Assembly: GCA_030271035.1 (NCBI GenBank)
Contig: JAMBUN010000326.1
Location: forward strand, 89,391-153,390
DNA from: Microascus cirrosus
Taxonomy: Eukaryota > Ascomycota > Sordariomycetes > Microascales > Microascaceae
Direction of reading: 5' to 3'
Length of the DNA: 64,000 bases
A program made the position numbers and the translations under genes. Shown in pieces: positions 46,463 through 58,449 of the stretch (the stretch's first letter is position 1; each line of letters begins with the position of its first letter). The notes beneath the pieces are model-generated. The model saw nothing but the letters and a program-made list of their open reading frames with translations, did no database searches and was not told the DNA's origin.

Positions 46463-48225
46463 TGAGAAAAACCGCGAAATAAACGAGTGGTTTCGCGTAT
46501 TATTCAACGATAGTGAGGGTGAAGTCCGAGCTTACGGGAAAGAAGGGAGGACGTAAGGGACTCGAGGAACGCAGGGAGAGAGCAGGCGGGGACTTACATA
46601 TCCGTCTCTCACGGAACCCCGTTTTCCTTTCTTTTTCGTTCTCTTCCCAATCAGTCATTTGTAGCGAAGCGCCTATACGGCGGGCGCAGAGAACAGGATC
46701 CCCGAACCCGTGTTCCACTGGCCAGGGACCCACCTGCCGTACGGGCTGAAAAAGGAAACTATCGAAAATGTCGGAGGAAACCCAAACTTTCGTCGGCCCC
46801 ACGTAGCGCTAGGAGACATTCAGGGGGCAGGCGATTGGCTCCCGGCGCGCGGAAGGCCTATGCAATTCCACTGGATTTCGCGTGGTCGCCAAGAGCCAAT
46901 ACTTGAATACGGGGCTTGGGTCGCAGAGGATGTCGTCGAGAGAAAGGGGACTAGGTCCGCGGGTCATGCAGCCTGCCGCACGTTCCCAGGGGTCTCGTTC
47001 GTCCTAGGGAGCGCCACGAGGACGTGCAGACTAAGTCTGCGACAATCGTCCGAGGCATTGCTCGAGGGCTGTGGTCCTCTCGTACGAAAGAAGGAGGACT
47101 CTTTTCTTTCTTTTTATACTCCTTGTTTCGGGTCGTCTTTGGGCGACTTTCTTTGTGAGGAGCTTTTTTGGCTTGTCTACCGAGTAGTCTCGCCTTTCTA
47201 GCCCCACCCAGGCCCGCACGTGGAGTTCCGCCCTGACGAAGAGGATCCTGTGAAAAACCGGGTCCCGAAATGAAGGTAAGCCTAATATTGAGCCCTATAA
47301 TATTTAGCCCTACCGAAATGAGCTCCCCAGTACCCCGTCCTCAACCCCGATTCGCGAGTCCGGAAGCATCCGTTTTCCCACAATCGCATTACCAATTCCT
47401 AACCAAACAGGCCGCCCTCGCGCCTTGGCCCTCAGTACGACGCCCCGGGTTCGGCACAGATATCACGGCTTGGCCAGGCTTGGCCTTAGAACGCGAGCCA
47501 ATGCGCTCTTGGCAGTGTGGCTCCCGAAACCGTGGACCTGCCTAAGGGGGTATAGCGTGCAAAGGAAAATAGCATGCCAGGTCTTCTGGGACCAGGGGTG
47601 TCGGGAGAAACTCCGGAAGGGATATATTGATTTTGTGGCGTAACTGCCGGGAGGAAGATTATGTGTGAGATAATTTTGGCAGGGCTGTTTGCCGCCGGCC
47701 AGGGATTGGGAATTTAAAGCCGGAGTCAGCCTCTATGCTTGCCCGCGGCTCGGACTGGCTAGGCCTGGGTTTCGGAACACGCCACGCCTGACGTATGCCT
47801 CAAGATGTGGAAATTCCTTTCAAGACTGCCTCACCTTCATGTCAGACGTCGGGAAGACTGTCAAGATTATCTTGTCTTTAAATGGGCTAACGATGCAGTC
47901 GAAAGTTCGGTAGAAACGCCTGAGTCAACACATAAACCACGCATGACATATCGCCTCTACCAAAGTTCATACGTTCCCACAGGCGGTGCCCCCTCCCCCG
48001 CCCTCTCCCCTCCTAAACTTTACTTCTTCTGTGGCTTTGCCCCACATCAGTTCTTACTCTACGTTGTAGCACGCTCCCACGAGCACATAGTTGTCCCCAC
48101 TCTGCCTTAGTACGAAGAGAAACCTGCCCCCCAAAAAAAGACGAGCTCGTCCCCGGCCTAAGTCGCATGAGTTCCTATTCCCATGCGCCCGTTCAGCGTT
48201 CGGAAGGTGCGGCGCCCCGTTAGAA
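46463..48225. other. Intergenic, no gene seen
   Basis: The left part is the promoter of the deacetylase gene. The remainder holds only short frames. Confidence 0.55.
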
Positions 48226-48227
48226 TA

Positions 48228-48690
48228 CTACTTGGCTCCGGTAAGGAAGCCCATATAGAACCTTCTGGCCTCATTTGGCGGGTTCTCACCTCCCTCGGCG
48301 TGTCTGTGACATACGCGAGGAAAGTGCCCACCATGTCGGTCGTGAGCTTCTAGCGCTTCTCTTTGTGGTTCTGCGCGTTCTCCGTACTGATGTGCAAGCC
48401 GAGGCTGGGGGTCGAGTTCATGGCCATGGTACCCATGGCTGGGCCCAGCGGCGCCGTCGGCAGCATCTTGCAGAACGCCACGTCCCAGGGCTGCCCGTCG
48501 CGGTAGGGCGTATTCCTCCGTGGTAATAGGGGTGCGGGAAGAGCTAGGACCAGGTCTCGAGGATGGTGCCGGCCGTCTCCCCATCTGGCCCGAAGGCTAT
48601 GACCTCGATAGTTAGCAGTACCGCGTCGAATTTGTATTCGTCAAGGCTGAGGACCATGCGCCTGATGGCGTCTCTTTATCTGGGACAATA
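48228..48690 (-). pseudogene. Minus-strand coding relic with stops
   Basis: The minus strand reads RDAIRRMVLSLDEYKFDAVL on through GETAGTILETW, then a stop near 48550. A second block reads YRDGQPWDVAFCKMLPTAPL followed by a Met/Ser/Leu-rich stretch and another stop near 48355. Protein-like composition and breaks in several frames point to a decayed gene. I do not recognise the family. It has no visible start. Confidence 0.35.
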
Positions 48691-50704
48691 TGTAGCTTGG
48701 CAAAGTAGAGGAAGTGCCCGTCATGTAGTCTCGCTAAAAATGCGTCAGCAAACACAAACGCTGAGTTCGGTTCGAACCACCTGAGGACTCACGACGGAAA
48801 AGGTCCCTCACTAGATAATCACGCTCATATGATGTGAATTGTGTAATTCTCTTGGACTCGACCAACGCCGATGCCCCCACCATTGGACTGTCGCTCAGGG
48901 GCCCAAAACGCCACGAGGGTCGCGGGGCGAGCTGACCGCGTCCAATTGATCCTCCAGAAAAAAAAGGGGCGCCAGGGGTATCTGCCCGGTATGAGTTCCC
49001 GGGCTGCCGGCTTGGTGGAGGGGCGGCACGGGCTGAATCCTTTGTGTCAATGCCACGACAAGTTTCAGCCGCAGCAGCATGTGCGCTGGAGTCATGGAGC
49101 GCAATTGGTCGACCACCCCAGCCATCACGCTGGGCAATTTAAAGAAGCTTCAGCGGGTGGTGACACAGCTTTGATAGCCCAATGTACCGGCCCAGCACAG
49201 CCCCTATCCAGCCCATCGTGGCGTACGTCCTTGCCTGAAACTGAAACTTGCGCTCGCTTGAGAAGCCACCACCCACCCGCCGCATATGGACATATGGCCC
49301 ACGGTCGTCTTGTCTTTCCAAGAACAAGTGGAGCCGAATACATTTTAGCGCGGAGATCTGAGCTTTGCCTTGAGTATTCGATCTACGAAGCAAAAGTTGC
49401 AACTACACATCCATCGCATTGAAATACTTTGTGTTTCTAGATTCAAGGCCGGGTTATCGATGCGGGTTTTGTAGGCTGTATAACAGTTCACATCAGAGGA
49501 CCCTGCAAATTGATAATGATTTACTGCCACAGTGAGCTGCGATGCCAGTTCAGCGTGCGAGGTTCCGCATGTCTCATTAAGGTTACTCGTGAAACGCGTT
49601 GGGAGGGATATCCTTTCGATATCCGTGCTGCGTGCTTGCACTGTTATCTCCTGAATATTCATTGCCGATGCCCTCCCCTGTCGCAACTTCGCTACTAGAA
49701 AGTGCGAGCCTGGAACCAGTTGTAGCGGATAGGACTTTCCTCCGGCAACGTACAACAAGATGTACGAAGAGGTCATCTCGAACGCACAGGACGCCACAAT
49801 GTTGGGCTACAAGACCGAAGACATCGTCATGATTCTACGAGAGCGGAGGCCTTCATGGTTAGTATGGGTGTTGGGGGGGCCAAGTTGGTGCTTGAGGGTG
49901 ACAGATGACGCGGTTGAATATAATTACTAACATGAGTCAATTGATGAAAGGGCTTGGTATGTGCTTTAAGAACTTGGAACACATCAACGAATTTAATTAT
50001 TTTCTACATAGAAGATATGGTGAAGGCCGTATTACAGGAGACGTATGTGGCTCACTCCTTCCTAGTGGGCGTGTAGAGGTCCAGCAGGGTAATAGTAATG
50101 ATATCTTGGAAGGGACTGAAGACATGGGAGGGAAAGACTTAGTGATTTTAGTAACACAGTTGTGATTATATCATACAATGTATTGTGAGGCCAGACGTAC
50201 TCAGGCGAGCCCTACTTCTTCGAGCGCTGATTTGCAAATGCCCAACGCTATTACACTATGTTGTCAGAGCAATATTTCTCCAACATCATAACCAAATCTC
50301 CTCAGGTCTCCAGTGTATCCTTTCTAAGCTTGAATCGTGAGGCACGGGTGATAGGCATGCCTTAGCTCACGCGGCTGGTCATTGCATCGCTACTTCCAGT
50401 CTGGAACACTTGGGCTTTAGCTGCGACCCTCATGTTTAGGTTGGATCTTTCTTCTTTATTCACTTTAGCTTAAGTATGAAGCTCAGGCAAGGTGCAAGGT
50501 GTGCTTTCCCTAACTACCTCACTGCATACAACAACGGTGGAGAGTCATCATGTTCGAATTTCGTATGCATCTCTTCGTGCATGTCAAGCAATTCTCACAC
50601 CGCTTCCACAACAATCACAACTACTCAACAGTTTAAGTCGTCGATAAGTCATGTCTAAAGCAGCAACTTCTGTTTCTGAACCGACGATTCCCATTTCTAA
50701 AAAG

Positions 50705-50850
50705 ACGTCTCCCTCCCTAAGGCCGAAGCCTGCGAAGCTTGTAACGCCAAAATGAGCCTTCTCCGCTGCTCAGGATGCCATGCGTCTAGTACTAAAGCCG
50801 CGAGTACGAAGCTGCTGATCGACCGGGCCATCGGACGGGCAGTAAGGCGG
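50705..50850 (+). pseudogene. Possible relic of a MYND-like zinc finger
   Basis: The plus strand reads DVSLPKAEACEACNAKMSLL and continues RCSGCHAS, giving C-x2-C-x8-C-x2-C like the first half of a MYND finger. Stops follow in frame at about 50850, and the second half of the finger is absent. Similar coding-like scraps continue to about 51000. Confidence 0.3.
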
Positions 50851-53318
50851 TAAGGGAGCCCGAAGGATGTCTGACTGCGCCAGGTCCTAGCACATCGCCG
50901 GTGTCCCAAAAGGCGGCGAGATGTGGGACCCCAAGTTGTTCAAGACAGACGAGTTAGACGAGTAGTGGGCGATGAGCGAGGACTGGGGTCCCTTGGCTCT
51001 CCATTGAACTAGCCAAGACCTGCCTGGCATACCTCATCACTGCCGGGGGGAGGTAAGCAGCGACCGAGGCGTGCGGGGGCTGATATGGCGTTCACACTCG
51101 GCATTCTCGACGTCAGTCGATCTCTCCCGCGCCGACAATTCGTGCACGCGATACGCCATCCCGGGGCCTCTACCTGACGCTGGAGGGGGACCGACCAGGA
51201 AGCCTAAGGCTTCCTAGAGTGGTGCGACACCGGCTCTCTGGATGGTCCTACTGCCTTGAGAACCTGATGGTTACTCCCGGCACGGTCCACGGCGCGGATG
51301 CCCTCGGGCAACACCTTGAGCTGTAGAACCAGCCTTTGGTTCTCGGCGCATCTGTCTCTTAGCCACGCCATGGCCATCATGCTCATCAAGGTCCGGCTGC
51401 TTCTTGATCTCCAGACATCAAAAGATCCAGGCTGGCCTTTAGGAGCACGCTGTCGAACAAGCTCACGGAAATGATTTACGGGAATATCGTGGAAACTATC
51501 CTCATGTTGGGACCTGACGTCTTCAGAAGGGGGGGGAAACGGAATCACGGACCCGATGAGGTCGATCAGAGTCCAGGTCAAATTTTACGAGTCGATCGAT
51601 GCCTCCAATTCAATCCCTTAATCTGGAAGATGATGCTGGCAGAGATAAACGATACGCGCGGTGCCTGTTCGGCCGAGAGAACGCCGCAGGGGGAGGCTTA
51701 CTACGCGCGCAAGCACAGCTACACCTAATGACACATTGCACCTACGCTATGGACGTGATCTGCCCTCTGAAGGGAGAGCAAGAACTAAGGATTTGAACAA
51801 CCCGGCGGGACGATGGTGGCGGTGGAGAGTTGAGAAGGGTGGATAAAGGGACTCATTGGATCTGAGGGGATAAAGGGTAGAGACTCGGATGGATAAGAAG
51901 ACTGGGTGTGATGGTCTAGGAGTCGGAAGATAACGGACAAAGACTTAGTTAGACGGCATAAAAGCACGCATGGCGGCTTAGGTATATACGAGGAAGAGCA
52001 GAAACTTGGGTAGATAGCAAGGTATGGCCCAGTTGTACGCCAATCAGATTCCATATTGCATGAAATAATTAATGTTCGGTTATTCCGCCTTGTACCCTCT
52101 ATGGCTCATCTTTATCCTTACATAACAGAGGAATAAGAGAGATTGAAGCAAGATATCTGCAATGGTGGACAAACGTTGCACACTGCTAAGCCAAAAGATC
52201 AGGCATTGCTTGGATGTTGACAATCAACCAAGTGCTCTGCACACACATACAGTATCTTCCAGCGCCCTACCAGCTAAGGCCCTAACAGTTGTGGTCCGAT
52301 CTATACCATTGAGAACAACACCCTGAATATATTTTCAGTGGAGCCTATGTACTTGTCGAGGTTCACTGGACATGTACATTACGTCTACTGCCCCTATCAT
52401 AGCATAAAGGTCTAAGAATAGTTTAGATAGAGCCAGACCGCCAAGCCTAGTCTCGAGACGTCTTACGCCGAGTTCGTAGCTATCGATAGCGGCCGGTGCT
52501 AAACTATATCCTATATCGTTAAGACCTAATACCAGTATGAAGATCACTACAACGGAGAACCCAGGAGTTGAGTACCCACGGGCAACTACTGTAACGAAAG
52601 GATATCTAGATATTTCCGACACAAAATCCGCGTGGGAGGGAAGTCCAACGTTGCAGTATAATTACTCGACTTATTGAGAACCTCGGAGCCAGAAGCCCTC
52701 TCTAGATCACAAGGGTAACGCCTCCGAACTAAACCCCCGTCTCACTACCACAACATGTAGAATGAGTATAGAGTTTAGCAGGCTCTAAGCTTTCTGTACA
52801 TCAAGTGTCAAGCTTAAACCTATCGTGTGTACGATGTGATATTGGCGCCTGCCTGCCCAACGTCTCGCCGATCCAATCGGATTATCTAACCCCACACTCT
52901 GATGTTGGGGCCAGGCTCCAGCCTACTTCTGATCACCTTCATCGATCGGCCCCCCTCTTCCTGTTGGAGACAGTAGGCGGCGCCACGACGACTCCGGTCG
53001 TATGCTGTGAAACGATGTTCGCTTTCAGCTCTGCTGAAAAGGTCCAAATTCCCACGACACTAGTTCGGACAAGGCTCGGGAACAACTTACATCCGTTGTA
53101 GATATCCGAGTGGTTGCGGTCCACGTCATCCAAGCTGGGGTTGGCAAGTGGAAAAAGCAAATTTGCATTGGCTCACTTGATGTGCTGTGGTGCACCAACT
53201 AGTCATGATCGACAATACGGGAAGACAGTGGCATTCATGTATTTTCTACCTGCATAGTCGGTGGTTCGCGCATTCTTGACAGAACCGGCATAGGCAAACG
53301 GCACACTCCTAGTGAGGC

Positions 53319-53328
53319 TATAAAAATA
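53319..53328 (+). promoter_or_regulatory. TATA box of the kinase-CCCH gene
   Basis: TATAAAAATA, 157 bp upstream of the start codon at 53476. Confidence 0.5.
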
Positions 53329-53475
53329 GAGAACAGTCACCCCCCTTTCCTTACCCTAGGGTCCGTTCCATTGGCATGACAACAGAAAGTTTTGAGAAAA
53401 TTGTGACTATACGATTTTTCCCCCTCCACGCGTTCCAGTTTTAGAAACATTTATTATCATTTGCGACTTTCCAAG

Positions 53476-55329
53476 ATGAATTCACCCCTTACCGCCCGCT
53501 ACCGTCCCCGAACGCCGGCCTCGGAAGCCTGGACTCAGTCCGGCGACTCCAACGTGCAGTCTTCCGCCGGTGTCAACTCGAGCATGTGGGTGCATGTCAA
53601 GCAGGTCATCGATGGCTTCAACAACACCGTTCTCCACGACTGGAGTCGCACTGGCAGCAGCACGGGCCGCCACGTCGACTTCGGCAACGGGCCCCTGCCC
53701 CCTCTCGAGAAGGTGCGGGATCTCGGTAAGGCCAACAGCACTGTGGTCGAGGTCGAATGCAGCGGGACCCGCCTGGCGAAGAAGACGTACGACGTGGGGA
53801 GGCTGAGCACTTGGCGGGAGGCCGAGGTTATCTCCTGGCGTCAGGAAATCGAGATGCTAAGACGGCTTCGGCACCGCCACGTCATCGAGTTGGTCGGGTC
53901 CTTTACGCACGGAATCCCGGAGCAGCTTGAGCTCCTCTTCTGGCCCGTAGCCCCCTGCTCTTTTTCTGAGTTCCTAACAGCCATCGACGCCGTTGCCACC
54001 CATTTTATGGAGATGGGCGAGTCGGCGTCGTCTGTGATGCATTACGACGACCTGGAGGATATGAGAGAAGTGCTCTGTCGGGTCGTACAACCCCGTCAGA
54101 CCCGGCCACTCAAGGTGGTCGACATCCTAGAGAAATCCATCCGGCGTGTCATTGGTAGCTTTGGTTGCCTAGCGGAGGCAGTATGCTATATCCACGGGCA
54201 GGATGTACGGCACAAGGACATCAAGCCGGGAAACATCCTGATCTACCCAGACGAGATGATTGACGAGTGCTCGAAGTGGAGACAGGGCACTATATTCGAC
54301 GGGATCCGCATCATTGACTTCGATGGAGCTAAGGATATCCTGGGAGCCGAATGTTCAAAGACTGGAGACACATTTGGGACCGAACCCTACTTCCCCCCCG
54401 AGTCTAAGAGGGGGAATAACAAATCGGGCCGGTCCGGCGACATTTTCTCTCTCGGCTGCGTCTACCTCGAGATGATGACGCTCTCAAACCTGGTGCTGTC
54501 TTCCACCCAGCACCGCCCCTCCCGCGAGGCCACCATGAAGGCACTCCGGCCTTATCACGCCAGTGTACGGACCATCCCGGGCTGGCTTGAAAAAACCTTC
54601 TCGGCCGGCGGCCCGACCAGCGTCGACCTGGCGTCTCTCACGAAGCAAATGCTCTCCGACGAACCGGGAGAACGCCCCGTCGCTGCTCAGGTGGTGTCCC
54701 AGATCAGCGTCATCAACCGTCGAAGCGAGGAGACCGGTGCTGACCGCGGAACTCCTTATTATTCGCTCTACGGCCGGTGCTGCCAGTCACTTTACTATCA
54801 CGCCCCGAACGCCCCCGTGCTAATCCCAACGAAGACGGCCGGTCCCCACCCGCCACCCGTTCGTGTCCCATCCGAACTATCCCACCTGCCGCGCATTGAC
54901 CGTAATTACGAGGGCCACCGGATAGACGAGGTTCCAACCTTCCACGACGTCAGGGCTATCAATGAGATAAGGGACCTCGAAAAGGAATACAAACTATGCC
55001 AGAACTTCTACCTCCGCCGACACGGCTGCTGGAATGGAGACAGGTGTGACTACAGGCACGACATCCCTCTGACGACAGAGCAGGTCGAGGTCCTGCGTTC
55101 CCGGAAGAGGAGAGTCCCCTGCAAGCACCTAACCAAATGCACCGATAGTGAGTGTGTCCTCGGGCACAACTGCCATTTGATGAAGCGGGACACACCTCCG
55201 GAAGATTGGACGAAGACAAGGCGCTGTGCTAAGTTCGACGAGCGAACTAAGACAGACGACTGCCCGTTCGGCCGGGATGCGCACGATATGGATATCCGCG
55301 TTCATACGTCGACGTTTTATCATTATTAG
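53476..55329 (+). CDS. Protein kinase-like domain fused to CCCH zinc fingers
   Basis: Single exon, 617 residues. The frame extends 15 bases upstream but the first ATG is at 53476. Residues about 80-430 form a protein kinase fold: beta-3 Lys in RLAKKTYDV (102/103), alpha-C Glu in WRQEIEMLRRL (124), catalytic loop HKDIKPGNIL (246-255; HKD for HRD), metal loop IIDFDGAKD (DFD for DFG, 281-283), GTEPYFPPE and SGDIFSLGC. Key Lys, Glu and both Asp are present, so activity is possible, but the Gly of DFG is replaced. A long insert separates the hinge and the catalytic loop. The C-terminal part has CCCH fingers: C-x9-C-x5-C-x3-H at about 508-528, C-x5-C-x4-C-x3-H at about 549-564 and a degenerate third one near 583-604 lacking a clear third Cys. 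CCCH fingers usually bind RNA. No signal peptide or membrane segment is seen. Confidence 0.85.
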   Translation: MNSPLTARYRPRTPASEAWTQSGDSNVQSSAGVNSSMWVHVKQVIDGFNNTVLHDWSRTGSSTGRHVDFGNGPLPPLEKVRDLGKANSTVVEVECSGTRLAKKTYDVGRLSTWREAEVISWRQEIEMLRRLRHRHVIELVGSFTHGIPEQLELLFWPVAPCSFSEFLTAIDAVATHFMEMGESASSVMHYDDLEDMREVLCRVVQPRQTRPLKVVDILEKSIRRVIGSFGCLAEAVCYIHGQDVRHKDIKPGNILIYPDEMIDECSKWRQGTIFDGIRIIDFDGAKDILGAECSKTGDTFGTEPYFPPESKRGNNKSGRSGDIFSLGCVYLEMMTLSNLVLSSTQHRPSREATMKALRPYHASVRTIPGWLEKTFSAGGPTSVDLASLTKQMLSDEPGERPVAAQVVSQISVINRRSEETGADRGTPYYSLYGRCCQSLYYHAPNAPVLIPTKTAGPHPPPVRVPSELSHLPRIDRNYEGHRIDEVPTFHDVRAINEIRDLEKEYKLCQNFYLRRHGCWNGDRCDYRHDIPLTTEQVEVLRSRKRRVPCKHLTKCTDSECVLGHNCHLMKRDTPPEDWTKTRRCAKFDERTKTDDCPFGRDAHDMDIRVHTSTFYHY

Positions 55330-56990
55330 TATGGATGACCGCAGGTGGTTCGGGCAACCGCGGGGCAGAATCCAGTACAGCGAAGTGTACCCAAAGTCAC
55401 GAATAAGTACGTTCAATAGTCTTTTGTGGTTGGATATGATGAGACAAGGACCTCTCTCCTTGAAATACGGGAGGAGGGCGAGTCACACGTCACACGTCTG
55501 GAAATGACTGTGTATAGAGCTCGCGACAGTGAGATGGTGATTGCCGTGTTGCTCATGGCTTTAGCCCTCATCATGGTTATTTTGAAGTTCTGAACGCCAG
55601 TTATCCTTAGTATACAGATGAATTTGAATACCTTGTTCGTATATTTATCGCGAGATTCGAATAAATGCGGTCTCGAGCAGGGTAGATTTCACGCAGCACG
55701 CTCCATGACATCCACGACAGCGGGGGACTTTGCCACGTTGAAATATGAATAAGCGCGGCTGCCGGGGGTTGTGGGTTTTGGTGGGTTGGCGAATGTTATT
55801 TTTGGCATTCCCCAAGGAGAATAGGGTCAGTGTTCATGAGTCCTCATGGCCTCCACGGACAGGTCCGCGAGGTCTGCGGCAAAGCTGGCGGTCCTTGGTG
55901 CTGTGGTCGCGACCATCATGCTGCCCAACCTCCAAACAAAAACATCCACATGAAGACCTACACGGAGGTTCGGCGCGTGAGGCAAGTCCACAAGGGCGAG
56001 GAGTAGAGACCGCGCAGCCAGCCTATAATCGGCACCGCGGTATGGCACCACGGTATTTGAGCCGGCCGTATGACACTTTTGTGAGATGGAGGAAACGTGG
56101 GCGTACACGTCGCGCAGGGTCTACTTCGTCCCACGCTCCTCTACATGATAGGTACGACGGACCAGCGCGGGAAGCTTCACGCGAGCCACGGAGATATGGA
56201 ACTCTAGCTCTCGTGCACACTATGAATAGGTCGTGATACTCCCGCGGGATGACTCGGGTACGGACCTAAAGATACCCGAGATTTACCTTGCTCTCGTGAA
56301 AGTTCTTTTGGAACCCAGACATAGAAATGGTGCCGTTCCTTAGCATCCGGAACTCCGACGCGCTCGAGGCGTCGCTGGAGCTATAGCGCTCGGAGCCCAC
56401 GCTGTGTCACAGACAAGAGATGGCGGTCCTCAAAGTAACCTAGAGCCTGTACAGAGCACGAGGTGGATCTTCAGGGGCGCGCTACCTAATGAGGTCACGG
56501 GCCGTATCTAGAGGCATCTTGCCGGAAGGATTATGGCAGCGTGGCTGATCGAGAAGGCTAACGTCCAGTTGCGATGGCACTGTAAGGCGATTGAGGAGAG
56601 GAACAGTTGTTTTAGCGCGTGATGTTCCGGGCTCTGGGGTGAGTACTAGGGTAATGTTACAAGCTCGTCTTCCCTGACGGCGTAGGGACCTATAATGGCT
56701 TGCTTAAGCATGTCCCTTTTGTAAGATAGATAAGAGAGTATCGCAAAAAGTTTTCCTTGAGTAGTTCAAATAACAGCGCAGCCATCATAGGCCCACCCCT
56801 TCTCGGTTGTGGCTATCTGAGTGTGCGAATGAATAATCTCTCTGCCTCTATGGGTAGGTAAGACCCGCATAAACGAGAGGTACGACAGGCTTAGGCCACT
56901 TAAACGCTCTCATTCCTGCTACGAACCAACCCAAGTCCATTGGTCCTCCTTTACTTCTGTAAATGTTCCTTTCTCTTGGTGGTGATAACT
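55330..56990. other. Intergenic, no gene seen
   Basis: Short hydrophobic frames occur at 55533-55592 and 55845-55950 on the plus strand but they are isolated and stop quickly. Nothing else is recognisable. Confidence 0.5.
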
Positions 56991-58449
56991 TCATTTCGGC
57001 TTTTGTCCATAAACAACAGTCCTATTTTACGGTTAGTTCCGCTTATACAGAAATGATCCTAGAGATATGTACTTACAGCTTGAAATAACCCTGCAACTTT
57101 GAATCATTGACCGCCCGGCGCATCTTGGCCACGAAGACCTCACATTCCTCGTACTTCCACCCCATCACTTGCGTCAAGAGATAGAGCGCGAAGCCCTCAA
57201 GCCCATTGTCAACAAAATAGTGCACAAAGTTTCCAACTTCCTTCAACTTAGGATTGCGACACCAGTCCTTTAGGGGTACTCGGAAGCGCTTCTCCTGGCG
57301 ATTGACAAAGCCCGCCTCAGCTAGGTGGTCACTCATGCGAGTCCCGTCCGCGATGGTAAGCGATTTTCCCATCTTCTCACCCGCCTCAGTGAACACATTG
57401 TGCCACTGATTAAAGATGTGGTCAGGGTCATCGCCCACAATATCAGACCTCACCTTAATATCCCACTCCTGGTCTTCGAACCAGCCTCCAGGCTTCAAAT
57501 GCTCGTAAGCGCGCTTATATACGGAACTCCAGTCAGAGATGCCCCCGTAGAGGTCCCGCATGTGGATATAGTCGAAATGGCCCTTAGGCCAGGTCCAGTC
57601 AAGTTGTATATCGTCGATGTGAAACTCGCAGTTTGGGGGAACCCAGGGGGACTGGATGGGAGAAATATCTGTACCGATTACCTGGGAAGATGGGTACTGG
57701 TCTGCAAAGTCTCTGTGCATGGTGTGAGCGTGGGACACGGGTAGTGTCTCTGTGGAACACTCACATGGCCCAGGTTCCTGTACCAGTTCCCAGATCGAGA
57801 ACGTGCTAGCAGGTGATTCATGTTAGGGTCGATAAAATCATAAGATCTCGGACAATCAGCAGAGAGTTAAACATACTTGCGGGTTGGGTCCTATGGGTGC
57901 GTGGAATAGTTTGTTGTCGAAATAAAGGAGTAGGAAATGGTGCCTGGACTGTGTCAGAGAGGCGCGCAATTTTTGGCACGACGGCAGACTCACGTCACAT
58001 CGAGACCTTCCGTTTGCTTCTCATCATTTGGACCCCTGGAGGGAAGCTGTCAGCTCTCGCGTAGCAAAGGGACTCATTCATGTCGCCAGGTCCTCTACCC
58101 ACGGCGGCTGATGTCGCGGCTAAGAACTCACCAATATTCTGTAAACTTTGAGCTGCCAAATGTGCGGCCGTGGATAATGCGATACTCGCGGATGCTCTCA
58201 GTTAGAGACGCTGTCGACTCTGTCACACTTCTATAGCGGGGTTAGTGGCACCTCGAAAGGCCCGTGTACGCTAACGGCCGCTTACCCCAAGTCCGAACTC
58301 AGGTCGTCCCCATAGGCGTCCTCTAGGTTGGGGTCCTAATCATCGCAAAGTTAACAGTTGCGCACGATTGCATTATTAGGTGGGGTCCTACGGACAACGT
58401 CGAGAGGGGCGGACGTTGCAATCTCCTGGTTTTCAGCTTCCTGAGTCAT
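56991..58449 (-). CDS. LaeA-like SAM-dependent methyltransferase
   Basis: Eight exons on the minus strand (58396-58449, 58286-58335, 58132-58230, 57994-58035, 57877-57943, 57765-57805, 57077-57712, 56991-57021) give 339 residues, the usual size of the fungal LaeA-like group. Family marks in order: LDVDPNLEDAYGDDLSS, SIREYRIIHGRTFGS, EYWGPNDEKQTEGLDVTHH, the SAM-binding motif I HVLDLGTGTGTWAID (from residue 105), QVIGTDISPIQSPWVPPN, FDYIHMRDLYGGISDW, YEHLKPGGWFEDQE, and the ending LTVVYGQKPK. Two junctions (GTCCGT donor in exon 1 and the 31-base last exon) were chosen because they restore these family segments. LaeA regulates secondary metabolism; the many LaeA-like paralogues in moulds have varied or unknown substrates. 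No metabolite cluster is visible next to this gene. Confidence 0.9.

Larger units (their letters stand above)
48700..53475. other. Gene-poor region, 4.8 kb
   Basis: No intact gene. A short coding-like stretch at 50705-50840 (next entry) and a possible exon-like stretch at 49757-49855 (reading MYEEVISNAQDATMLGYKTE on the plus strand) are the only signals. A purine-rich stretch with repeated GGATAA lies at 51840-51920. The right end carries the TATA box of the kinase gene. Confidence 0.5.

Noticed and set aside
48740..48790. GGTTCGAACC as a tRNA B box
   Set aside because: No matching A box, acceptor stem or anticodon arm could be placed around it. No tRNA or rRNA gene was found in the window.
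49757..49855. Exon-like stretch reading MYEEVISNAQDATMLGYKTE
   Set aside because: It is short and ends in a stop, with no joining exon found up- or downstream. Kept only as a possible relic.
51840..51920. GGATAA-rich purine stretch as a satellite
   Set aside because: The unit spacing is irregular and too few units repeat to call a tandem array.
55533..55950. Two short hydrophobic plus-strand frames
   Set aside because: Each is under 40 codons, isolated, and without a shared splice structure.
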